This document shows positions 17,798 to 25,703 of a DNA stretch of 64,000 nucleotides, piece after piece. This DNA is from G963556115 sp963675945 (GTDB lineage Bacteria; Planctomycetota; SZUA-567). Location: assembly GCA_963675945.1 (NCBI GenBank), contig OY780932.1, positions 3,782,001-3,846,000 on the forward strand. Reading direction: 5' to 3'. The stretch's first letter is position 1; every line of letters starts with the position of its first letter. The notes below the pieces were generated by a model. It searched no databases, was not told where the DNA came from, and saw only the letters and a program-made list of their open reading frames with translations. The position numbers and the translations under genes were made by a program.

Positions 17798-18286
17798 ATG
17801 AATACCCAAAGACTAGAAGAACAAGATAATATTGAAAATAGAGTCCTCCGCTCAATGCGAAGGATAATCCGGGCTGTAGATATCTATTCGCGGCACCTCA
17901 ACGACAGCATCGGTTTGACTACCCCACAGCTTATCTGCCTCCAGCGAGTAGTCGAGCATTCAAATCTCACCCTGTCTCTACTCACCCGTGAGGTCAGCCT
18001 GAGTGCAAGCACAGTCACGGGAATTGCCGACCGACTTGAAGCCAAGGGGCTACTCACCAGGGAACGCGCCCCGACGGACCGGCGCAAAATATACCTTCGC
18101 CCTACCGATTCCGGCAGGGAGATTGCTAAAAAATCACCTTCACTCCTACAAGATAAACTCTCAACAGCGTTGAACCGGCTGGAAATTCAGGATCAACTGA
18201 CCATCGCCGAGTCCTTGGAGAAGATAGTAAAATTTATGGAAGCGGAGAATGTCGACGCATCTCCGAATTTAATCTCAAATCGCTAA
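17798..18286 (+). CDS. MarR-family transcriptional regulator
   Basis: Winged-helix DNA-binding regulator of 162 aa, normal length for the family. A helix-turn-helix region at about 55-90 includes LTREVSLSASTVTGIADRLEAKG, followed by the wing motif RAPTDRRKIYLRPTDSG, which is typical of MarR. Terminal helices should form the dimer. It is 20 bp upstream of ablA on the same strand and shares its strong promoter, so it likely controls beta-lysine synthesis, perhaps in response to salt or an effector ligand. The effector is unknown. Confidence 0.88.
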   Translation: MNTQRLEEQDNIENRVLRSMRRIIRAVDIYSRHLNDSIGLTTPQLICLQRVVEHSNLTLSLLTREVSLSASTVTGIADRLEAKGLLTRERAPTDRRKIYLRPTDSGREIAKKSPSLLQDKLSTALNRLEIQDQLTIAESLEKIVKFMEAENVDASPNLISNR

Positions 18287-18306
18287 ACTTTAACCAAAAG
18301 GAAGAC

Positions 18307-19629
18307 ATGCATAGCCAAAAGAAACTGAGTAAACAAGAAGAAAAGATACTTGACGAATTCGATGCCGCCGATAACCGTTGCTGGGCAGATTGGAAGTGGC
18401 AACTCCAGCACTCAATCACCAAGCTTGAGGAGGTGGAGAATCTTCTCGGGGTAGAGCTACCCAAGGATATTCGCCGAAACTTCAAGAAGATTGTCGAAAA
18501 ATTTCCCATGTCTATCACTCCGTACTACCTCTCCCTGATCGACAGTGAGAATATTGAGAAAGATCCTATCTTCAGGCAGAGCTTTCCGGTTATCGCTGAA
18601 CTGAACATTCTTGATACCGATATGGCAGATCCACTCCATGAGGATGAAGACAGCCCCGTTCCCGGCATTACCCACCGGTATCCGGACAGAGCTTTATTTC
18701 TGGTAAGTAATACCTGTTCCATGTATTGCCGCCACTGCACACGTAAACGCCGAGTTGGAGACAAGGACTCAATTCCAGATAAACGTCAGATCAACAAAGG
18801 CCTGGACTATATCCGCAACACCCCGCAGCTTCGCGATATTCTTCTCAGCGGTGGAGATCCGTTCCTCCTCTCCGATGAATATCTCGACTGGATCCTAACC
18901 GAACTCAGCGCTATCAAACATGTCGAGGTAATTCGCATCGGCACGCGTACCCCGGTGGTACTCCCGCAGCGTATAACCACCAGCCTGGTAAATATTATCA
19001 AAAGCCATCACCCAGTCTGGATCAATACCCACTTCAACCATCCACGTGAGATCACCTACTCTTCACGTTTGGCTCTGAAGACTCTGGCCGATGCCGGCAT
19101 ACCTCTGGGCAATCAATCAGTACTTCTCAGCGGAGTAAACGACTGTCCCCGTATCATGAAGGCGCTTGTCCATAAACTGGTAACCAACCGCGTACGTCCG
19201 TACTATCTCTATCAATGCGATCTCTCCGAAGGTCTCGCGCATTTCAGAACCCCAGTAGGTAAAGGCATAGAGATTCTCGAAAGTCTTATCGGTCATACCA
19301 GCGGTTTTTGTGTCCCGACCTATGTCATCGACGCTCCAGGAGGCGGCGGCAAAATTCCGATCATGCCCAATTACTTGATATCCTGGTCAACCAATAAGGT
19401 TGTAATGCGAAATTACGAAGGTATTATTACTACCTATAAAGAACCCGACAGTTACGAACCTACCTTCTGTGACCGTCGCTGCGATAAATGCGATCTCCAG
19501 CTCGCTCTAGATGACGCGGATGAGAAGAAGGCTATCGGCATTGAGAGTCTACTTGCCGACTACGACCAAGCCATATCCCTAATCCCTGTCGATAATGCAC
19601 GCCATGATCGAAGAAAGGAAGATGTATGA
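18307..19629 (+). CDS. ablA: Lysine 2,3-aminomutase
   Basis: Radical-SAM, PLP-dependent enzyme that converts L-alpha-lysine to L-beta-lysine in the cytoplasm. At 440 aa it is close to the usual 415-470. The radical-SAM cluster motif CSMYCRHC places cysteines at 137, 141 and 144. The PLP-lysine region APGGGGKIPI lies near residue 340, and the C-terminal cysteine segment FCDRRCDKCDLQL is also family-typical. The ribosome-binding site is AAGGAAG. It overlaps ablB by 4 bp. Adjacent ablB indicates a role in making the compatible solute N-epsilon-acetyl-beta-lysine rather than in lysine fermentation, as no kam or kdd genes are present. Confidence 0.94.
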   Translation: MHSQKKLSKQEEKILDEFDAADNRCWADWKWQLQHSITKLEEVENLLGVELPKDIRRNFKKIVEKFPMSITPYYLSLIDSENIEKDPIFRQSFPVIAELNILDTDMADPLHEDEDSPVPGITHRYPDRALFLVSNTCSMYCRHCTRKRRVGDKDSIPDKRQINKGLDYIRNTPQLRDILLSGGDPFLLSDEYLDWILTELSAIKHVEVIRIGTRTPVVLPQRITTSLVNIIKSHHPVWINTHFNHPREITYSSRLALKTLADAGIPLGNQSVLLSGVNDCPRIMKALVHKLVTNRVRPYYLYQCDLSEGLAHFRTPVGKGIEILESLIGHTSGFCVPTYVIDAPGGGGKIPIMPNYLISWSTNKVVMRNYEGIITTYKEPDSYEPTFCDRRCDKCDLQLALDDADEKKAIGIESLLADYDQAISLIPVDNARHDRRKEDV

Positions 19630-20486
19630 TGCCAGATGCACAACCGGATATTATACAAGAACTCAGCGATGGGAGTATTATTCAACACGGCTCACTGAGC
19701 CAGCGGATTTATCTGATCAAAGGCGGCAGCAGACCGATAAACGAACGTCTACAAGAATTGAGTGAACTCGCCAAACTAAACGGCTATACCAAGATCTTTG
19801 CCAAAGCCTCACGCCAGGAACTCACCGCCTACCTTGATCAGAAGTATGTTATCGAAGCCTTTGTCCCAAATTATTACCGGGGCAAGGAAGATCTCTTTAT
19901 GCTCTGTTACTATATCGATCCGCGTCGCTACAATGAAGACAAGATCCTTGAATACAACCGAATCCTGCAACTCGCCCGGAGCAAGAGCAAGAAGAACCAA
20001 GTCACCATAAGCCCCACCGAGAAAGATACCACCGGTGTACGCCTCTGCACCGAGGCCGATATACCACAGATGGTAAAGATCTACCGCAGAGTATTCCCCA
20101 CCTACCCCTTCCCCATAGATGACCCAGAGTATCTACGCGTAACCATGGAGAATCATATCGATTATTACTGCTACGAACAGGACGGTGTGATCAGTGCCCT
20201 AGCCTCAAGCGAAAAAGACACTGCCGCCCTCAGCAGTGAACTTACCGACTTCGCCACCCTCCCCGAGTCCCGTGGCTCTGGAACTGCCTCAAAACTGCTC
20301 CAGGTAATGCGTACCGCCGCAAGCGACAACGGCTACAAGACCCTTTACACCATAGCCAGAGCGATCAACCCGGGAATCAATATTATCTTCGCGCGGGCAG
20401 GGTACCGATACGGCGGCAGACTCAAAAACAATACCAATATAGCCGGCGGCATTGAAAGTATGAATGTCTGGTATCAGAACCTTTGA
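19626..20486 (+). CDS. ablB: Beta-lysine N6-acetyltransferase
   Basis: GNAT enzyme of 286 aa that acetylates the epsilon amino group of beta-lysine using acetyl-CoA, completing the osmolyte N-epsilon-acetyl-beta-lysine. The N-terminal half (SQRIYLIKGG, YYRGKEDLFMLCYYIDP) is characteristic of AblB. The GNAT core lies at about 135-275 with a coenzyme-A loop around ESRGSGTASKLLQVM. The start overlaps the ablA stop (ATGATG; either ATG may be used), so the two enzymes are translationally coupled. The pair is known as an osmoadaptation pathway in methanogens and several bacteria. Confidence 0.92.
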   Translation: MMPDAQPDIIQELSDGSIIQHGSLSQRIYLIKGGSRPINERLQELSELAKLNGYTKIFAKASRQELTAYLDQKYVIEAFVPNYYRGKEDLFMLCYYIDPRRYNEDKILEYNRILQLARSKSKKNQVTISPTEKDTTGVRLCTEADIPQMVKIYRRVFPTYPFPIDDPEYLRVTMENHIDYYCYEQDGVISALASSEKDTAALSSELTDFATLPESRGSGTASKLLQVMRTAASDNGYKTLYTIARAINPGINIIFARAGYRYGGRLKNNTNIAGGIESMNVWYQNL

Positions 20487-20841
20487 ATATTCCATAATTA
20501 TACCAGGTGCAAATTTAACAAACACATACAAAGAATACAGGTTACAGCGCTTAATCTCTTCTGCTAACTCCCTGCCCCAAACCCTAGTGTAAGGGCTACT
20601 CGCCCTTACCACAGGCAGGTTCATGCTCAAACTCAGAAAAATAGCCAAGCACCAAAACCCTCAACCCGCAGACTAACACTTTCAAACAAACTTTTATTTT
20701 ATCTGTAGGCCATCCGTATCCTTTACCAGCATCATGATCCCCAAAAGCCAGACATATAATAATCCAGCCAACAACTGAGTTGTTGGCTGGATTATTATAT
20801 GCTCAAATACATGAATTACCTCAATAGTAATTTCATACCGC
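20487..20841. other. Convergent intergenic region between ablB and infB
   Basis: These 355 bp lie between converging genes. The only clear element is the long hairpin at 20753-20801. The remainder shows no gene and no other repeat. Confidence 0.65.
20753..20801. terminator. Very long perfect hairpin, bidirectional terminator between infB and ablB
   Basis: A 23-bp perfect stem with a 3-nt TGA loop. The GC core is CCAGCCAACAAC / GTTGTTGGCTGG and both outer arms are AT-rich (CATATAATAAT / ATTATTATATG). The symmetry gives a usable U-rich tail in both directions, 41 bp past the infB stop. Confidence 0.8.
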
Positions 20842-23637
20842 TTAATCATCAAGCTTACGTGCAACCTCTTCGACCTCGTACGCCTCAATAACATCACCTA
20901 CCTTGATATCATCATAACCGACAATACGCAGGCCACATTCAAAGCCACTACGCACCTCTTTAGCGTCGTCCTTGAAACGCTTGAGTCCGTCAATCTTACC
21001 GTCATAAATAACAATACTCTCACGGATAAGGCGTACCTGACAATTACGGTTAATAATACCTTCAGTAACATAACACCCGGCAATATTACCCAATTTGCTT
21101 GAGCGGAAGACCTCTCTGATATCGACCTGCCCGATAACCACCTCCTTCTCCTCCGGTGGCAACATACCCTCAAGCGCCGCCTTCATATCCTCTATCAGAC
21201 GGTAAATAACATGGTACACCTTAATCTGAACACTATGTGAAGCTGCTGCCGTCTTGGCTGCTGAGTCTGCAATCACATGAAAACCAACAATCAAGGCATC
21301 ACTCGCATCAGCAAAGAGTACATCGGTATTAGATATTCCGCCCACACCAGCATGGATAATATTGATACTTACCTCATCAGTAGAGAGATCCAGCAAAGTC
21401 TTCTCAAGCACCTCCAGTGAACCGGTAACATCCGACTTAATAATCAGGTTGAGTTCCCGCTTATTACCCTCCTTAAGGTAGGCAGTCAGATTCTCCAGGG
21501 TCACATGCTTGCGGCGACGTTTGGATAAAATTTCGGCTCTCGCTTTCTTCTCACGTTCCTGTGCAAGTTTTCTCGCCTTGACCAGGTCATCAATCACAAA
21601 TATCTTATCTCCAACTTCCGGTACATTATTGAGACCGACTACCGACACTGCCTGTGACGGACCGCCCGACTCACAGGTCGCCCCGGTCCAGTCGTACATG
21701 AGTTTGACTTTGCCAAAACCATTTGAGGTCAACAGAATATCACCACGTTTGAGCGTACCGTCATGGATCAGTATGGTCGCAACCACACCTCGGTTCTCGG
21801 TCATCTCCGACTCAATAACATAACCTACCGCCTTACGATCAGGATTGGCTGTCAACTCAAGCATCTCAGATTCAAGAAGGATACGTTCCAGAAGTTCATC
21901 TATACCCTCACCGGTATGCGCCGAAACCTCGATCACCCCGGCAGTTCCACCCCATTCTTCGGGGAGGAGTTCCAACTGAGTCGAAAGCTCCTGCTTAACC
22001 TTCTCCGGATTAGCATTGGGCAAATCACACTTATTCACAGCTACTACAATTGGCACCCCGGCATTCTTAGCATGAGAATACGCTTCCTTAGTTTGAGGCA
22101 TTACCCCATCATCGGCAGCCACAACAAGCACAGCCACATCGGTAAGATTAGCTCCACGGGCGCGCATCTGGGTAAAAGCTTCATGTCCCGGAGTATCAAG
22201 GAAGGTAATTTTATGCCCGTTCTGCTCAACCGAATAGGCTCCAATATGCTGGGTAATGCCGCCATGCTCGCCAGCAGCTACTCTGGTATCACGTACTTTA
22301 TCCAGCAGAGAGGTCTTACCATGATCCACATGCCCCATGAAGGTTACGACTGGTGGGCGCTCAAGCATCTGCTCTTCACTGGTATTCTCTTCTTCCAGCC
22401 TGATCTCTTTCTCTACCTGTACTTCGAGATCCTCATCAACCTTCCATTCAAATTTAACCTGAAATTCTTCCGCGATTGTGACAATATCCTCTTCGCTGAC
22501 AACGTCATTAACCGACATCATCTGACCGTTCTTCATCATAAAGGCAAGGATCTGATTGATCTTGATCCCAAAAGCGGCAGAGAGATCACGCATACTCATA
22601 CCAATAAATACCTGCGGAATCTGGGTCACCTCAGGCTGCGGTTTCTTCAACTGCCCCTTGCCACCCTTCTTACCCCTGGTCTTACCACCACTGATACCTT
22701 GCCCGACACCAGACTGTTTAGCCTTGCCTTTACCAGGTTTTTTACGCCCTCCAGCAGAGCGAATGCTCCTGGTGTACTCGGAGTCCATAGCCGCAAATAT
22801 TGCTGGCAACTCTGGTCTAGACATCTGTCCTTTGAAGTCGGCACGTTTGTACTTATGGGTCGAATGACTCTCGTTCATTTCCTCAGATTCATCGATAAGT
22901 ACCTCGGCCTTTGACTTACCATTCTTCAGCTTCTTCTTCACATTCTGCTCTTTTGGAGGATTCTTCTTCTGCTTTTTGCCCTGGTTCTTATTATATTCAG
23001 GATTCTTGATGATCTTACCCGAAGCATCTTTATTAACCTCAGTAGAGACCACCCGCTCGACCTTGCCACTAGTCTTATCATCCTTTGACTCAACTCGATT
23101 GTTACTGCTCCGCGACTCTTTTGCCTTAACGTCTTTCCCCGCCCTGCTTTGCTCTGGTTTCTTCTCATCCTGCTTCGAGACTTTTTTCGCAGCTACAACA
23201 GCCTGTTTATCAGTTTTTTCCTGAAGCTTCTCCTCCGTCTTGGACGGAGTCTGTTTTTTCACGGCCTCATTCTTGATCTCAGCCTCTTTTTCAGCTTTGA
23301 CAGCAACCGCTTCACTCTCCGACTTGGTTGATTCTTCAGAATTATTCTCATCACGGGTTTCCGCCTCAGTCTTCGGCTTGGCCGCCCCCCGCTTAGCACC
23401 CTTGCGCCTTGCCGGCACACGTTTCTTCGGAGACTTGGTCGTCTTAACCTTTTCATTGGCTTCTTTAATGAGTCTAGGAAGTTCTGAAGAACTCTTCTCT
23501 GCCCATGCAACCACATCATCACTCACATTTGCAAGAGAATTCTTAATCACATATCCATTATTATTCGCATAATCCAAAAGGACCTGATAATCCTTCTTCT
23601 CAAGTCCAATTTTTGCAGCAAGTTCATAAAAACGCAT
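20842..23637 (-). CDS. infB: Translation initiation factor IF-2
   Basis: GTPase of 931 aa that delivers initiator tRNA to the 30S subunit and promotes subunit joining. The ATG at 23637 gives the typical MRFYELAAKIG start; the TTG at 23649 is less likely. The first IF2_N motif (residues 1-50) is followed by a long Lys/Glu-rich linker (about 60-330), a second IF2_N region (about 345-395), and a G domain with GHVDHGKTSLLDK, DTPGHEAF and NKCDLPNA. The C-terminal EF-Tu-like and IF2 domains end at SGFECGLRI...DVIEAYE. It lies downstream of nusA as usual, but 420 bp separate the two genes. Confidence 0.96.
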   Translation of the reverse strand: MRFYELAAKIGLEKKDYQVLLDYANNNGYVIKNSLANVSDDVVAWAEKSSSELPRLIKEANEKVKTTKSPKKRVPARRKGAKRGAAKPKTEAETRDENNSEESTKSESEAVAVKAEKEAEIKNEAVKKQTPSKTEEKLQEKTDKQAVVAAKKVSKQDEKKPEQSRAGKDVKAKESRSSNNRVESKDDKTSGKVERVVSTEVNKDASGKIIKNPEYNKNQGKKQKKNPPKEQNVKKKLKNGKSKAEVLIDESEEMNESHSTHKYKRADFKGQMSRPELPAIFAAMDSEYTRSIRSAGGRKKPGKGKAKQSGVGQGISGGKTRGKKGGKGQLKKPQPEVTQIPQVFIGMSMRDLSAAFGIKINQILAFMMKNGQMMSVNDVVSEEDIVTIAEEFQVKFEWKVDEDLEVQVEKEIRLEEENTSEEQMLERPPVVTFMGHVDHGKTSLLDKVRDTRVAAGEHGGITQHIGAYSVEQNGHKITFLDTPGHEAFTQMRARGANLTDVAVLVVAADDGVMPQTKEAYSHAKNAGVPIVVAVNKCDLPNANPEKVKQELSTQLELLPEEWGGTAGVIEVSAHTGEGIDELLERILLESEMLELTANPDRKAVGYVIESEMTENRGVVATILIHDGTLKRGDILLTSNGFGKVKLMYDWTGATCESGGPSQAVSVVGLNNVPEVGDKIFVIDDLVKARKLAQEREKKARAEILSKRRRKHVTLENLTAYLKEGNKRELNLIIKSDVTGSLEVLEKTLLDLSTDEVSINIIHAGVGGISNTDVLFADASDALIVGFHVIADSAAKTAAASHSVQIKVYHVIYRLIEDMKAALEGMLPPEEKEVVIGQVDIREVFRSSKLGNIAGCYVTEGIINRNCQVRLIRESIVIYDGKIDGLKRFKDDAKEVRSGFECGLRIVGYDDIKVGDVIEAYEVEEVARKLDD

Positions 23638-24057
23638 CAAGTAATCCAATCTGAAATTTATCTAATTCCCGTCAATCCTCAGGTATAGATATGCCACGGA
23701 ACTCCAGCTCCAAACTGCGCTAAATAACACCATATCATATTAGCCTTCAACAAAGACACCGCCAATTTTACCTAAACCACCGGCCAGACACTGCCTTCAC
23801 AATATATAATAGGGATAGGGCTCAAATCACACCTACGCCACCCTATTCTCGGTCTCAGACTAACTCTGTCTACCCTCTACCATCGAACCTCCAGATAACA
23901 CCAATACCACTCAACACGATATCAGTTACAGCCCACCGGCTATTGTCTACCAGCCGCAAGAAATTATTAATCAAAGATTTTACACAATTGCCAGACTTTA
24001 GCAAGCACCAAGCCCTAAAAAACCTCAGCATTTCTAAGCATAATCTTGAACAACACC
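23638..24057. other. Long gap between nusA and infB
   Basis: About 420 bp without a convincing gene on either strand. In many bacteria these genes are close or separated by a small ylxR gene, and no ylxR-like frame is seen here. No strong hairpin or promoter was recognised. It may contain an infB promoter or a long leader. Confidence 0.55.
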
Positions 24058-25449
24058 TTACTCTGCATCAGTCTCTTTTTCTTCAGCCACTTCTGACTCG
24101 CCTCCGGCCTCAATCTCTACCTCCGGCGCAGCGGCTTGCTCTTCCACACTCTCGTCTAACTTTGCCGCAACTTCCTCCTGCGGTTCAACTATCTCAAGCT
24201 GAGCTTTCTCCTCAAGTAGAGGCATGCTCACCGTCTTCTTCTTCTGCTGCTGTTTCTTCTGCCTAGCCTCTGCTGCTGCTTTCTGATCATTAGCAATACG
24301 TGTCTGATATCCATCCAACGCGAACTGATATATCTCTTCGGCCTTCTTCTCCGCAATTCCCTTGATCTTCATCAGTTCCTCAACTCCAAGCTCCACAATA
24401 TCCTGGAATGATTCAAAACCAGTAAGGAGCAGGTTATTGATTGTCTGATCCCCAACTCCAGGCAAGCTGGCAATCTCTTCATGCCCCAGTTCGCGCCATT
24501 TTCGATGCTGATCCACAGTCATAATATCCAGATCCCAACCGGTAAGCTTGCTGGAGAGGCGTACATTCTGCCCCTTCCTACCGATAGCCAGCGAGAGCTG
24601 ATCATTCTCAACTAGTACTCGCGCCCGATTACGCCGACGATCAAAGTCGATTGATTCCGCCTCAGCCGGAGAGAGCGCATTACGAATAAAGATCTCCTCA
24701 CTGTCATGCCACCGCACAATATCTATCTTCTCACCATTGAGTTCTTCAACAATACTCCGTATCCGGTTGCCTCTAATACCGACACATGCCCCAACCGCGT
24801 CAACCTTACTGTCAGAGGAGTATACCGCAAGCTTGGTACGGTATCCCGGTTCACGTACCAACCCCTTTATCTCCACGATATGCTCGGAGATCTCAGGCAC
24901 CTCAAGTTCAAAGAGTTCCCGCACCAGAGTCGGATGAGTTCGCGAGAGTACAATAAGTACTTTATTACCCTTCTTGCGTACCTGCACCACATAACAGCGC
25001 AACCTGTCACCTGGGCGATAATTCTCTGACGGAATCTGCTCCTGACGCGGAAGAATACCATCGGCCTTGCCGATATTGAGAACGACAGTTCCCCTCTCCA
25101 CCCGTGAGATGGTACCGTTGACAATAGTATCTTCCTTACCCTGAAAGTCCTCAAATACCACCTCGCTCTCAGCTTCACGAATACGCTGAATCATAACCTG
25201 CTTGGCTGTCTGCGCTGCAATCCGGCCGAACTCGCTCGGTTCCAGCACCCTTAGTGGCCTATCACCATCGAGTAGAATCAAATCGCCGTTCTCACGATTA
25301 ATACGGATGCGAAGCTCTTCTACATCGGTATATTTCTTCCGTGCAGCAGAGACCAGAGCCGCTTCAAGGCTTTCAAAGAGGAGTTCGCGATCGATCCCCT
25401 TATCCATATGGATACTATTGATAAGTCTTAATAATTCTTCGTTATTCAT
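24058..25449 (-). CDS. nusA: Transcription termination/antitermination factor NusA
   Basis: RNA-polymerase-associated factor controlling pausing, termination and antitermination, 463 aa. The ATG at 25449 (MNNEELLRLI) is preferred over the GTG at 25464. An N-terminal NTD (about 1-125) is followed by an S1 domain (about 130-195) and paired KH domains (about 225-345) with VGACVGIRGNRIRSIVEEL and LAIGRKGQNVRL. A helix-hairpin-helix segment (about 350-395) and an acidic Gln/Lys-then-Glu-rich tail complete it. It is upstream of infB. rimP, the usual upstream neighbour, is absent; an unrelated large gene ends there with a terminator. Confidence 0.95.
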   Translation of the reverse strand: MNNEELLRLINSIHMDKGIDRELLFESLEAALVSAARKKYTDVEELRIRINRENGDLILLDGDRPLRVLEPSEFGRIAAQTAKQVMIQRIREAESEVVFEDFQGKEDTIVNGTISRVERGTVVLNIGKADGILPRQEQIPSENYRPGDRLRCYVVQVRKKGNKVLIVLSRTHPTLVRELFELEVPEISEHIVEIKGLVREPGYRTKLAVYSSDSKVDAVGACVGIRGNRIRSIVEELNGEKIDIVRWHDSEEIFIRNALSPAEAESIDFDRRRNRARVLVENDQLSLAIGRKGQNVRLSSKLTGWDLDIMTVDQHRKWRELGHEEIASLPGVGDQTINNLLLTGFESFQDIVELGVEELMKIKGIAEKKAEEIYQFALDGYQTRIANDQKAAAEARQKKQQQKKKTVSMPLLEEKAQLEIVEPQEEVAAKLDESVEEQAAAPEVEIEAGGESEVAEEKETDAE

Positions 25450-25511
25450 CTTGTATAATTCCACCCAATAATCCCAGCAAACGATAAGCCAGGGCGATAT
25501 AAAAATAAACG

Positions 25512-25541
25512 GAGCGAGTCACATGACCCGCTCCCGTAATA
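25512..25541 (-). terminator. Factor-independent terminator after the large membrane-protein gene
   Basis: GC-rich hairpin (ACGGGAGCGGGTCA against TGACTCGCTCCGT, one bulge and one mismatch) with a tight loop, followed on the minus strand by TTTATTTTTATAT. It separates the 961-aa protein gene from nusA. Confidence 0.8.
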
Positions 25542-25703
25542 TATTAAACAGATTTTACAACCTGTCTACCAACGGTTAGCTATTACTTAATATATCCCTA
25601 TCCCTCCTCAAAGTCAAGAAGATTCATTATTTTTATTACCGCTCGACAACAAGATAAATCCTAACCTTCTCATACTCTCTACCTGCTGCATCCCCCCACC
25701 ATT

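Noticed and set aside
21763..22914. Long antisense open frame (383 codons) opposite infB
   Set aside because: It lies wholly inside the conserved IF-2 gene, with no family motifs.
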